A program made the translations under genes and the position numbers. The notes under the pieces were generated by a model. The model ran no database searches and was not told the DNA's origin. It was given only the letters and a program-made list of their open reading frames with translations. From Nitrospinota bacterium (GTDB lineage: Bacteria > Nitrospinota_A > UBA7883 > JACRGQ01), in the NCBI GenBank assembly GCA_016200345.1, contig JACQEX010000067.1:1-33037 (forward strand): a stretch of DNA of 33,037 bases. Reading direction: 5' to 3'. Positions 7,283 through 14,330 of the stretch are shown here, in pieces. Position 1 is the first letter of the stretch. Every line of letters starts with the position of its first letter.

Positions 7283-8092
7283 ATGAAAAAAAAGGCAGTC
7301 CGTCCGCCCGCAGTGGCCGGAGTTTTTTATCCGGCAGACAAAGACGAGCTTTTAAACGACGTTCATCACTACATCGAGGCCGCGGAGGGGGAGGAGACCC
7401 CGGCCGCGGGGGCCGTTTCGCCCCACGCCGGATATTACTACTCCGGGCACGTTGCCGGGGCCCTGTTTGGCTCCATTAAGGTGCCGGACAGAGTAATCAT
7501 AATCGGCCCCAACCACCGTGGAATCGGGGCGACCGTCGCGCTAGACAATTCAGGCGGGTGGCTTTTCCCCTTCGGCGTCGTACCAAAGGACGAGGAGACC
7601 TTCTCAATAATCTTGGACAACTCCTACGCGGCGGAGCCGGACATGGAGGCGCACGCGTTCGAGCACTCGCTGGAGGTAATCGTCCCGTTTCTGTTCGTTC
7701 GCAACCACAAGGTCTCCATAACCGCGATATGCATGGGCACCAGCGAGGACGAAAAAATAGCCGACGTCGCCAGGGCCGTCGCGATTGCGGCAAAAAAAAC
7801 GGGAGCCCTTGTGGTGGCGAGCACGGACATGACGCACTACCTGCCGGACGACGTGGTTAGGAAGCGGGACGCCCGAACGATGAAATTCATATCGCGGATG
7901 GACGTTTCGGGAATGATGGAGACGGCGGAGCGCGACGGGGCGCTCTGCGGAGGCTCCTCCGTCGCGGTGGCCCTCGCCGCGTGCGAGGAAAACGGCGCCA
8001 AGCGCGCAAGCCTCGTCCGATACGCCACGTCTGGGGACATAGAGGGGAATAGGGGCTCCGTCGTCGGATACTGCGGATTTAAAATTTTTTAG
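7283..8092 (+). CDS. Memo-family protein (AmmeMemoRadiSam system protein B-like)
   Basis: A 269-residue protein of the MEMO1 family, related to extradiol dioxygenases. It opens with the signature 'RPPAVAGVFYPAD'. Putative metal ligands lie in 'SPHAGYYYSG', 'GPNHRG' and 'STDMTHYLP', and the conserved 'HSLEVIVPFLF' and 'CGGSSVAVAL' are present. The family's bacterial role is unclear; it is often linked with an AMMECR1 protein and a radical SAM enzyme. Neither partner is adjacent here: the radical SAM enzyme at 30397 is a different, SPASM-type protein. The ATG at 7253 has no ribosome-binding site, while the ATG at 7283 has GGGGA seven bases upstream and matches the family start, so 7283 is chosen. 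Confidence 0.9.
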   Translation: MKKKAVRPPAVAGVFYPADKDELLNDVHHYIEAAEGEETPAAGAVSPHAGYYYSGHVAGALFGSIKVPDRVIIIGPNHRGIGATVALDNSGGWLFPFGVVPKDEETFSIILDNSYAAEPDMEAHAFEHSLEVIVPFLFVRNHKVSITAICMGTSEDEKIADVARAVAIAAKKTGALVVASTDMTHYLPDDVVRKRDARTMKFISRMDVSGMMETAERDGALCGGSSVAVALAACEENGAKRASLVRYATSGDIEGNRGSVVGYCGFKIF

Positions 8093-8096
8093 AACA

Positions 8097-8204
8097 GAAT
8101 TCAGGAGACAGAATTCAGAATGGTAGAGGCGATGTCATCCCTGCCCTTCTTGAGGGCCGAAGGGACACTCCTGTCGCCCTCATTATTCTGATTTCTGACT
8201 TCTG
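8097..8204. repeat. Decayed palindromic repeat element between convergent genes
   Basis: The gap between the convergent Memo and PilZ genes is filled by an imperfect inverted repeat. The left end contains the unit ACAGAATTC twice (8097 and 8110 regions) and ends near 8123. The right end (8180-8204) reads, on the other strand, as a similar CAGAA/TCAGAA-rich stretch. The core has a GC-rich hairpin with arms CCCTTC and GAAGGG. Such elements are common dispersed intergenic repeats. No gene is seen in it, and it may also serve as a bidirectional transcript end. Confidence 0.5.
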
Positions 8205-8206
8205 TC

Positions 8207-10087
8207 TTAGACGAATCCCTCGCCGGGGTTGGAGGTCTGCAAAGTTTTTTCGATGAATTCCAGCCAGCCGGAGTTTTCCGTGAAAGTTTTTTGGAAAAAC
8301 GACTTCGGTTTTTTTAGAATGTAGAACGTGCTGAAATTCGGCGAGGAGATGACCTCGTTCACCAGCTTTTCCTTTAGGACGTTCGGCTTTTGGCCGTCCA
8401 CAAAAAGACCGAACCCGTCCTTTTTCTCGCCGATCGCGGTCATAACCGTCCTGTCGTACAACGCCTTAAAATCAATCTTGTCGAAAAAGTCCGGGATGTT
8501 TGAGACGTTAATGTACGACGGGAACGCGGCCAAAAAGGCCTCGTACCCTTTTATGTCAAACACAATCATGCCGCCAAACTCGGCTATGGTGAGGTCCTTT
8601 TCCTTCGGCACAAAAGTTCGGGCGACCTCCTTGTTAAGTTGCGTCGCCAGCCCCATGCGCACAATTTCTGGCCAGAGGAACTCCCTGACCAGATCGAGCG
8701 GCGCCAGCTTCATAATCCTCAGCGTCTCCCTGTCCTCCACGTCCGGCCCGGAGTCGTCCTTGTTCCGCTCCGCCATGTATTCCGCGAATTTCTTGTTGAT
8801 TTCCGGCTCTATGATGGCGCACACCGAGTGAAAAAATTTGGGCCGGAAATCCATCGCCGGGGTTATCCCCTTGCCGTCAATAATGTGCATCACGTCTGCC
8901 GTGATTATGATCGAGCGTTTTTTTGCCGTCATGTAAAGGTGCATCGCGTTTTTGAAGCGGGTCTCTATGTCGTTCGCGACGGTCTTGTCCTTGTCCGAGT
9001 TAATCTGGCTTAAAACGTTGTGTGTCCAGCGGACGATCGTGTTTTTAATCTGCCGCTTGTCCGCGCCGACGACCCTGACAATTTCCGAACCGCGCGGAAG
9101 ATACGTGTGAAAAAAATAATCGGCCACAAACGGCCCGAGCGTGAGGTAAAACCCCTGCTCGTGGTCAAACCCGTCGAACCGTGTTTTTATTATCCCCATG
9201 CTCGGATGTTTAGCCGAGAGTTCCCCAGACGCGTCGGACCCCTTGTTTTTGAAATATCTGTTTGCCAATATTGACTCGAAGGACGCCCGTTCGGCCTCGT
9301 TGGCGAAAAGCCTCCCCTCCACGCAGATTTTATGAAGGGCGGCCGGAAGCGCGTCATCGGGGCTCTCTTCCTCCGCGCGGCCCGGCCCGGACAACTCGAC
9401 TCCGACCATGAAGGCGACGTCCTTGCCGGTGGTCTCCAAAAACCTTTTGCAAAGGTCTGCAAGCTTCATGTACTCGCCGACGCCCTCCACCTTGTCCTTG
9501 ACCGTCGGAGCCAGGACGGGCAGTTCGTCCGCAAGGGCCGAGATGAAAAGCGGCCCAAACATCGGGCCGGCCACAAACTCCTTCACGTCGTCGGGCAAAA
9601 ATTCGCGGCTTGGAAATTGGTGCGGCTCGAAGGGAGCCTCTTCCGCCCCCTTTTTGGCGGCTTCCTGAAACACCTCGTTGAACACCGCCCTCCCCCTTTC
9701 GGCAAGGGGGGCAAGCTTTTCGTTTGAGCTAATGCGTATTCCAAAAGTTTTGGAGTCGACCATGTTCATTAGGTTGACGGGAATTCTCACCCCGTTCAGC
9801 GCAAGTTGAACCGTTATGTGGTTGCCACGCTTGGAGGCCGCCGTGAGGGCCAGAAGGTTTGCCTCCGCCTCGGACTTCAGTTGCCCGGCAAATGTTATGG
9901 AGGCGCCGGAAGGCGAGATGTTGTTCACCTCATATTTAAGTCCGTCCGGGATTTGGGAAAGCTTGACTTCACCCACCGGCTTTTGGCCGGAGATTATGCG
10001 GCGCGGTTCCTTTCTATCCTGATTCTTCATTGCTACCGGATGTTCCCTTTTTTGCTTATTTTTGCGAACGAGAAGAACGCCGACCAT
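8207..10087 (-). CDS. PilZ-domain protein with large uncharacterised C-terminal region
   Basis: A 626-residue protein. Residues about 20-130 look like a PilZ c-di-GMP-binding domain: the basic 'RKEPRR' supplies the RxxxR motif and 'NNISPSGASI' the (D/N)xSxxG motif, followed by beta strands ending 'FGIRIS'. The remaining ~490 residues contain alternating helices without signal peptide or transmembrane segments, and I recognise no family. Blocks worth noting are 'FDGFDHEQGFYLTLGPFVADYFF', 'SIIITADVMHIIDGKG' and 'FGGMIVFDIKGYEAFLAAFPSYI'. It is probably a cytoplasmic c-di-GMP effector. The start at 10087 has a GGGGG six bases upstream. The ATG at 10030 would begin right before the PilZ motif and is a fair alternative. 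No partner gene overlaps it. Confidence 0.75.
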   Translation of the reverse strand: MVGVLLVRKNKQKREHPVAMKNQDRKEPRRIISGQKPVGEVKLSQIPDGLKYEVNNISPSGASITFAGQLKSEAEANLLALTAASKRGNHITVQLALNGVRIPVNLMNMVDSKTFGIRISSNEKLAPLAERGRAVFNEVFQEAAKKGAEEAPFEPHQFPSREFLPDDVKEFVAGPMFGPLFISALADELPVLAPTVKDKVEGVGEYMKLADLCKRFLETTGKDVAFMVGVELSGPGRAEEESPDDALPAALHKICVEGRLFANEAERASFESILANRYFKNKGSDASGELSAKHPSMGIIKTRFDGFDHEQGFYLTLGPFVADYFFHTYLPRGSEIVRVVGADKRQIKNTIVRWTHNVLSQINSDKDKTVANDIETRFKNAMHLYMTAKKRSIIITADVMHIIDGKGITPAMDFRPKFFHSVCAIIEPEINKKFAEYMAERNKDDSGPDVEDRETLRIMKLAPLDLVREFLWPEIVRMGLATQLNKEVARTFVPKEKDLTIAEFGGMIVFDIKGYEAFLAAFPSYINVSNIPDFFDKIDFKALYDRTVMTAIGEKKDGFGLFVDGQKPNVLKEKLVNEVISSPNFSTFYILKKPKSFFQKTFTENSGWLEFIEKTLQTSNPGEGFV

Positions 10088-10163
10088 CCGACGCCCCCAA
10101 AAAACACTCTTTAAACCTCAACGCCCCCTGTCCGATGATTCTATCCCGTTTTGAAGCTGTAGT

Positions 10164-10187
10164 AAAGAAAACCGCCTGGGTAGGCGG
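10164..10187 (-). terminator. Rho-independent terminator of the ABC-F gene
   Basis: On the minus strand, CCGCCT-ACCC-AGGCGG (10187 to 10172) forms a perfect six-base GC stem with a four-base loop. TTTTCTTT (10171-10164) follows immediately. It lies 9 bases after the ABC-F stop and separates that gene from the PilZ gene downstream. Confidence 0.85.
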
Positions 10188-10195
10188 CAAGGGGG

Positions 10196-11740
10196 CTATT
10201 TGGCCTTGCCGGGCTTGGCAGGCTTCGCCGGTTTGGTTGGTTTTCTCGGCTCGTCCGACCAGCCGATCTTCTCCAAGAAGTCGTCGTAGTCGCCGAGGAA
10301 AAGCTTCGCGCCCCCCTCGTTGAAGACAATCAGCTTCGTTGCGAGGTCGCGCAGTATCATTTCGCTGTGAGTTACGATTATCACGGCGCCCTGGTATTCG
10401 TACATCTGCTCGGTAAGGGCCTCTATGGACTCCATGTCGAGGTGGTTTGTCGGCTCGTCCAAAAGAAGCAGGTTTGTACGGTTCGCCAAAATTTTGCCGA
10501 GCAAAACCCTGCTCCGCTCGCCGCCGGAAAGAACGCCGATTTTTTTCTCCGCGTTGTCCCCGTCGAACATCATCGCCCCCGCGATGTTTCGTAGCGACTG
10601 GTTGTTAAGCGAGCTGTTGGCCTTTGCAAACTCCTCCAGCACGTTCGCCCTCTCGTCCAGCCTTTGGATGTTAGTCTGCCCGAAATGGCCGATTTTCATG
10701 GAGGGGTGGTTGCCGACCTCTCCGGCGGTGGCCTTTAGTTCGCCGCCGAGGACGTTCAAAAGAGTGCTCTTACCCTTTCCATTTTTGCCGATGATGGCTA
10801 TTCTGTCGCGCGAGCCTACGGCGAAATTCAGGTCCTTAAAAAGCGCGTTGTCCGGGTCGCCGTCCCACGAAAAAGAAAGCCCCTTGGCCTCCATTATAAC
10901 CTTGCCGGGGCACGGCTCGTGGTTGAACCGAAAGCCCAGGACCTTCTCGTGGTCCAGCTTCTCTATGCGCTCTATCCCCTCCAGCAGTTTCATGCGCGAC
11001 TGCGCGCGCGAGGCGGTGCTGGCGCGGGCCTTGTTGCGGGCCACGAAGTCCTCAATCTGCTTTATGCGCTTTTCCTGGTTGAGGCGCGTCTTCTCGTGTA
11101 TCTCGTCCTCGTGCAAAAGCGTCTCGAAAAACGTGGCGGTGTCCCCCTTCAGCTTCCGCAACTGCTTGCGAACCAGCCCCATGGTGTGGGTGGTGACCTC
11201 GTCCATAAACCCCCTGTCGTGCGTGATGATGATTATCTCGCCGGGGAAGTTCCGCAAAAACTGTTGCAACCAGCGAAGGCTGACGATGTCGAGATAGTTC
11301 GTCGGCTCGTCCAGAAGGAGCATGTTGGGGTTTTGCACCAGCAGTTTTGCGAGGTTCATTCGGATTTGATAGCCGCCGGAAAAACTGAGCGGCGATTTTT
11401 CCAAGTCCGGCTCGGAAAACCCGAGGCCGAAAAGCACCTTCTCGACCTTGTAGTGGTCCCACTGCTCGTCCTCGGAAAGGGCCTGGCAACACTCCTCCAG
11501 AACCGTCGGCTTGGTGAACTTTAGGTGCTGTTCCAAGGTGCCGATGCGGTACCCCTTGGGGATCGCTATCTGCCCCTCGTCCTGGTGCTCCTCGCCGAGT
11601 ATCGTCTTAAAGAGGGTGGATTTGCCGGAGCCGTTGCGCCCCACGAAGCCGATGCGCTCGCGCTGGCCCACGGTAAGGGCGAGGCTCTCGTAGAGAATCT
11701 GCTTTCCGTAACTTTTGCTCAGGTCGCTTATTTGTATCAT
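10196..11740 (-). CDS. ABC-F family ATPase (ribosome-associated, YbiT/EttA/Uup-like)
   Basis: A 514-residue soluble protein with two ATP-binding domains and no membrane part. ABC-F proteins bind the ribosomal E site and act in translation control, stalled-ribosome rescue or antibiotic protection. Domain 1 has Walker A 'GRNGSGKST', signature 'SFSGGYQIRMNLAKLL' (unusual Tyr in place of Gln/Glu) and Walker B 'MLLLDEPTNYLD'. A charged linker (about residues 230-280) follows. Domain 2 has 'GKNGKGKST', 'LSGGERSRVLLGKIL' and 'LLLLDEPTNHLD'. The C-terminus is a Lys/Pro-rich tail ('KPTKPAKPAKPGKAK') that may contact RNA. The short linker suggests a housekeeping rather than a resistance type. The gene is monocistronic, with its own terminator. 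Confidence 0.93.
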   Translation of the reverse strand: MIQISDLSKSYGKQILYESLALTVGQRERIGFVGRNGSGKSTLFKTILGEEHQDEGQIAIPKGYRIGTLEQHLKFTKPTVLEECCQALSEDEQWDHYKVEKVLFGLGFSEPDLEKSPLSFSGGYQIRMNLAKLLVQNPNMLLLDEPTNYLDIVSLRWLQQFLRNFPGEIIIITHDRGFMDEVTTHTMGLVRKQLRKLKGDTATFFETLLHEDEIHEKTRLNQEKRIKQIEDFVARNKARASTASRAQSRMKLLEGIERIEKLDHEKVLGFRFNHEPCPGKVIMEAKGLSFSWDGDPDNALFKDLNFAVGSRDRIAIIGKNGKGKSTLLNVLGGELKATAGEVGNHPSMKIGHFGQTNIQRLDERANVLEEFAKANSSLNNQSLRNIAGAMMFDGDNAEKKIGVLSGGERSRVLLGKILANRTNLLLLDEPTNHLDMESIEALTEQMYEYQGAVIIVTHSEMILRDLATKLIVFNEGGAKLFLGDYDDFLEKIGWSDEPRKPTKPAKPAKPGKAK

Positions 11741-11756
11741 AAATTTTGAACGGGTA

Positions 11757-11765
11757 ATGATAGCA
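11757..11765 (-). promoter_or_regulatory. Extended -10 box for the ABC-F gene
   Basis: On the minus strand TGCTATCAT is an extended -10, five of six matches to TATAAT. It ends 16 bases before the ATG at 11740, giving a leader of roughly 10 bases with no Shine-Dalgarno. Position and sequence support it, but there is no clear -35. Confidence 0.4.
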
Positions 11766-11802
11766 GAACGCGCGCGATTCCCACAGCGTTATTTTTCCGG
11801 TG

Positions 11803-11841
11803 GGTACGGACTTCAGTCTGTACCTTGGCGCGAAGCGCCAA
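11803..11841. repeat. Tandem hairpin repeat (GTAC-type)
   Basis: Two hairpins lie side by side between divergent genes. GGTACGGACT (11803-11812), loop TC, AGTCTGTACC (11815-11824) form a ten-base stem with one G-T pair. TTGGCGC (11825-11831), loop GAA, GCGCCAA (11835-11841) form a perfect seven-base stem. A related GTAC-ended hairpin lies at 13706-13725, so the first is probably a dispersed repeat. There is no T run to make it an ordinary terminator. Confidence 0.6.
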
Positions 11842-11872
11842 CCTCTCCCTGTCTATTTTTTCCCTCAAAAAT

Positions 11873-11899
11873 TTGACTCTCCAAGCGGGGCGATATAAT
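11873..11899 (+). promoter_or_regulatory. Sigma-70-type promoter of the lipoprotein/barrel gene
   Basis: TTGACT (11873-11878) and a perfect TATAAT (11894-11899) are separated by 15 bases, slightly short. The in-frame ATG at 11898 lies inside the -10 box and cannot be used from this promoter. The next ATG, at 11910, is ten bases after it, so the start at 11910 is favoured and the mRNA would be nearly leaderless. Confidence 0.65.
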
Positions 11900-11909
11900 G
11901 TTTCGTCAG

Positions 11910-12917
11910 ATGCTTGAAAATTACCGGACGAGCCTAAAAAAGACCAAATGGCGTTTGCTCTGCCTTCTGCTGACGGCGGGGATTTCGGCCTCGTGCGCCA
12001 CCGCGTACCGCTCCGGCGAACTGCCGCCCGAGACCAGCCGAAAGGATTGCGCCGAGAAATCGGTCAATGAAATCTTTTGGGGCAATCTGGGGCTTGTCGT
12101 GCTCTTTCCGGTCGGCATGGCGGTGGATTATGCCGACGACTATATGTGGGACTACTCCGGTTGCGGCACGATTCGTAAAATCGTCCTAATTGAAAAGGGG
12201 ATGGACAAAAACCAGGTGGTTAAAATCCTCGGTGAGCCGGAAATAGCGCGGGAGACCGGCCGAGGGGAGAGGATGACGTACTCGGTCACCGATTGGAACA
12301 AGTACTCGCACAGGGAGACCGAAATCAAATATCACGTCGTCTTGAGCGACGAAAAGGTGGATTACCTAATAAGGGAGCTGGTGCAGGTTCCGCCGACCGA
12401 GGAGGAGAGGAAAATCGCCGCGCGAAACGACAGCCGCCAAAACCTTACCCTGCTTTACGGCGCCGGAACCGGGTACGTAAACAACACGCGCTCGTCCGAC
12501 AACGGCGCCACGGCAAACATTGCGGGCCTGGACTACGACTACAAGAAAAAAAGCTGGCCCGTCTATATTCACGCTGGGGTCTCCAATATGTACGGGCTAG
12601 CCACCTCCACGCCGACCTCGACGGTAAACGCCTCCATAACGGAGGCCGACGTCGGCCTACGCCATTATTTTAGGGACGACAGAATATTCAGGCCGTTTCT
12701 ATCGGCCGGAATTGACACGATGACGGTCTCCGCCTCGTGCACCAACTCATCGGCGTGCAACAACGTAACCGGCACGTCCGTCGGCTTTTTTGCGGACGGC
12801 GGATTTTTGTGGAGCTTCCCAAGCGGGTTTGACATGGGCTTTACTTTCGCCAAAATCGCCCAAAGCGGCAATTCCGCGATTGTGGCAAACACCATCTTCC
12901 TCGGCTTGAGCTGGTAG
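11910..12917 (+). CDS. Putative envelope protein: BamE-like N-terminal region plus outer-membrane beta-barrel
   Basis: A 335-residue envelope protein. The basic N-terminus and a hydrophobic core ending 'AGISASCATAY' look like a lipoprotein signal with Cys as acceptor, although the lipobox (SAS-C) is weak. The motif 'IEKGMDKNQVVKILGEPEI' is typical of the SmpA/BamE-like fold ('kGm...v...lG.P'). From about residue 175 the sequence turns into short amphipathic strands, including 'QNLTLLYGAGTGYV' and 'EADVGLRHYF', and ends 'ANTIFLGLSW'. A terminal Trp is acceptable as a barrel signature, and the region fits a small eight-stranded barrel. Both together in one chain are unusual. The start was chosen from the promoter position. 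It is a single-gene unit and its function is unknown. Confidence 0.7.
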   Translation: MLENYRTSLKKTKWRLLCLLLTAGISASCATAYRSGELPPETSRKDCAEKSVNEIFWGNLGLVVLFPVGMAVDYADDYMWDYSGCGTIRKIVLIEKGMDKNQVVKILGEPEIARETGRGERMTYSVTDWNKYSHRETEIKYHVVLSDEKVDYLIRELVQVPPTEEERKIAARNDSRQNLTLLYGAGTGYVNNTRSSDNGATANIAGLDYDYKKKSWPVYIHAGVSNMYGLATSTPTSTVNASITEADVGLRHYFRDDRIFRPFLSAGIDTMTVSASCTNSSACNNVTGTSVGFFADGGFLWSFPSGFDMGFTFAKIAQSGNSAIVANTIFLGLSW

Positions 12918-12938
12918 ACTTTGAAAAACACAATACCG

Positions 12939-13015
12939 AACACCGGGGTCAGAACACCGGGGTCAGGTCTTGCATTATCACATTTTCAAATATCGCCCGG
13001 GATTAGGCGGACATT
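12939..13015. repeat. Repeat block, copy 1 (REP/RAYT-like), with tandem 14-mer
   Basis: AACACCGGGGTCAG occurs twice back to back (12939-12952 and 12953-12966). It is followed by a stretch (12959-13015) that recurs imperfectly at 13601-13659; the last 34 bases, 12982-13015, are identical there. The 'CACCGGGGTCAGGTCTTGC' style is familiar from intergenic repeats near REP-associated tyrosine transposases, but no transposase gene lies in the window. The rest of the gap to 13074 shows no gene. Confidence 0.65.
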
Positions 13016-13074
13016 AGGGAGCGGTTTTTCAGCCCTAGCACAGGGTTGCCATATCCATTATTGGAATGCGGCCG

Positions 13075-13296
13075 TTAAACTCCGGCCAGTTTCAATCTGC
13101 GCTTTGTGGCCGGGGGAAGCGTGACGTCGGCGAAAAAGTTTTCCGGATACAAATAATCTTCCCCTGAATCGTCCACAACTCTCAACTGATTATGTTGGGC
13201 GGCCGTCTTGTCGGCCAAAACCTCGTATACTTTTCTGGTTTCAAGGGACGTTTTATAGCCCCGGTTGTCAACGCAAATCATGAAAGTCTTCGCCAT
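13075..13296 (-). CDS. Small conserved hypothetical protein (73 aa)
   Basis: A 73-residue protein beginning 'MAKTFMICVDNRGYKTSLETR'-type and containing 'GEDYLYPENFFADVTLP'. I recall similar short proteins in many bacteria, annotated only as hypothetical. The pattern of short strands suggests a small beta-rich fold, possibly SH3-like, but this is inference. The gene begins two bases after the stop of the upstream small gene and has AAGGA six bases before its ATG, so the two form an operon. Both lie between two copies of a direct repeat. They may be a mobile or toxin-antitoxin-like cassette, but no diagnostic motif is visible. Confidence 0.72.
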   Translation of the reverse strand: MAKTFMICVDNRGYKTSLETRKVYEVLADKTAAQHNQLRVVDDSGEDYLYPENFFADVTLPPATKRRLKLAGV

Positions 13297-13298
13297 GG

Positions 13299-13538
13299 TT
13301 ATTCCTTTCCCAAATACCTTTTTATTTTACATTCTTTTTTACCGACGCCATGACCTTCGTACCAATGTATTTCCGCCCCTAAAATCACGCCGTCTTCCAG
13401 TTCCACCCGGCACAATCCTTTTAATTTTCTCCAGTTTGCCTTACCGTAGGTTTTGTTCAGGCGGTTTAGGTTCTTAATCCCCCGCCCCGCGGCAATTGTT
13501 TCAATATTGCGTATTTCCCCGACAATCTTAAAATACAT
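13299..13538 (-). CDS. Small basic conserved hypothetical protein (79 aa)
   Basis: A 79-residue basic protein starting 'MYFKIVGEIRNIETIAAGRG' and containing 'YGKANWRKLKG', 'GAEIHWYEGHGVGKKECKIK'. The style is that of a widespread uncharacterised family seen in many proteobacteria and related phyla. The high Lys/Arg content and the 'WRKLKG...' stretch suggest nucleic acid binding, which is inference. It is the first gene of a two-gene unit, with a GGTGGGG just before the ATG. The unit is enclosed by the repeats at 12959-13015 and 13601-13659. Confidence 0.72.
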   Translation of the reverse strand: MYFKIVGEIRNIETIAAGRGIKNLNRLNKTYGKANWRKLKGLCRVELEDGVILGAEIHWYEGHGVGKKECKIKRYLGKE

Positions 13539-13600
13539 CGCCCCACCATTTAACCATGTATCTATGGTAATGACGCGATTTTTTTGGGTGAAAAGGAAAA

Positions 13601-13659
13601 GGGGGCAGGCTTGCCTATTTGACTTATTTTCAAATATCGCCCGGGATTAGGCGGACATT
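13601..13659. repeat. Repeat block, copy 2 (REP/RAYT-like)
   Basis: GGGGGCAGGCTTGCC and the sequence that follows align with copy 1 at 12959-13015. The final 34 bases (13626-13659) match exactly and include CGCCCGGGATTAGGCGG. The two copies are direct repeats about 640 bases apart and bracket the two small genes. After the block, ATTTGGCC (13657-13664) and GGCCAAAT (13693-13700) form an inverted repeat with a 28-base spacer. Confidence 0.65.
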
Positions 13660-13705
13660 TGGCCACTACCTATTGGTTCGGCACAACGAGTAGGCCAAAT
13701 CGAAT

Positions 13706-13725
13706 GTACAGGCTAAAGCCCGTAC
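13706..13725. repeat. GTAC-type hairpin repeat, second copy
   Basis: GTAC-A-GGCT (13706-13714), loop AA, AGCC-C-GTAC (13717-13725) form a stem with one mismatch. Its architecture (GTAC arm, one variable base, GNCT, two-base loop) equals that of the hairpin at 11803-11824 with different internal bases. That suggests a structured dispersed repeat family with compensating changes. Confidence 0.5.
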
Positions 13726-13745
13726 CTACCAAGGCGGGGAGGGGC

Positions 13746-13780
13746 AAAAAAAATCGCCCCCCTCGTGAGAAGGGGGCGAT
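13746..13780 (-). terminator. Rho-independent terminator of the RRM gene
   Basis: On the minus strand ATCGCCCCC pairs with GGGGGCGAT (arms at 13772-13780 and 13753-13761, ten-base loop), and T8 follows (13753-13746). This is a textbook terminator 22 bases after the RNA-binding protein stop. Confidence 0.9.
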
Positions 13781-13802
13781 CCGTGTATTCTGTGACTAAA
13801 GA

Positions 13803-14153
13803 CTAGTAGCGTCCGCCACCACCGCCGCCGAAGCCGCCACCGCCGCCGCCACGACCACCGCCGTAACCGCCGCGTCCGCCACCACCGCCGCCGCCAGTCC
13901 TGGGGGCCATCGGTTTTGCCTCGGAAACCTTCATCGCGCGACCTTCAAAGTCCGCGTTGTTCAGCTTGTTAATGGCGTCGTTCGCCTCGTCCTCTGTGGA
14001 CATTTCGACGAAGCCAAAGCCTTTGCATCGGCCGGTCTCGCGATCCATGATCACCTTTGCGGATTCAACCGTTCCGGCCTGATCGAAGATGCCTTTGAGG
14101 CTGTCGTCGTTTGCCGAATACGGCAGGTTACCTACGTAAAGTTTCTTACCCAT
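13803..14153 (-). CDS. Glycine-rich RRM RNA-binding protein
   Basis: A 116-residue single-RRM protein resembling the cold-inducible Rbp proteins of cyanobacteria and other bacteria. RNP2 is 'LYVGNLPY' (residues 5-12) and RNP1 is 'KGFGFVEM' (44-51), each with the aromatic residues that stack on RNA. The last ~30 residues are Gly/Arg-rich ('GGGGGGRGGYGGGRGGG' style), typical of a disordered RNA-binding tail. Such proteins act as RNA chaperones in the cytoplasm, often induced by cold. The ATG has AAGGAG upstream with a rather long spacing (11 bases). The ~80-base region upstream has small hairpins and a TTGACA about 120 bases before the ATG, consistent with a structured leader. A strong terminator follows, so it is monocistronic. 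Confidence 0.93.
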   Translation of the reverse strand: MGKKLYVGNLPYSANDDSLKGIFDQAGTVESAKVIMDRETGRCKGFGFVEMSTEDEANDAINKLNNADFEGRAMKVSEAKPMAPRTGGGGGGGRGGYGGGRGGGGGGFGGGGGGRY

Positions 14154-14330
14154 AAAATCAAGTACTCCTTAACAAATCGGCGCCGCAATAGGCGACGAAC
14201 CCATGTTCGCTTGGCCCGTGATGCCAGCACCAGCTTCAAATGGTAACACACAAAACACCCTTTTCCACATTTATTGTCAAAAAGAATTTTTGGCCCCCTC
14301 CCCCCCGTTTTCCCCTCCTTCGCGGTTATT

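Noticed and set aside
12939-13659. CRISPR array
   Set aside because: Only two repeat copies ~640 bases apart plus one tandem 14-mer; no regular spacers or cas genes.
13806-13895. Tandem repeat of GCC/CCG triplets
   Set aside because: It only encodes the Gly-rich tail of the RRM protein.
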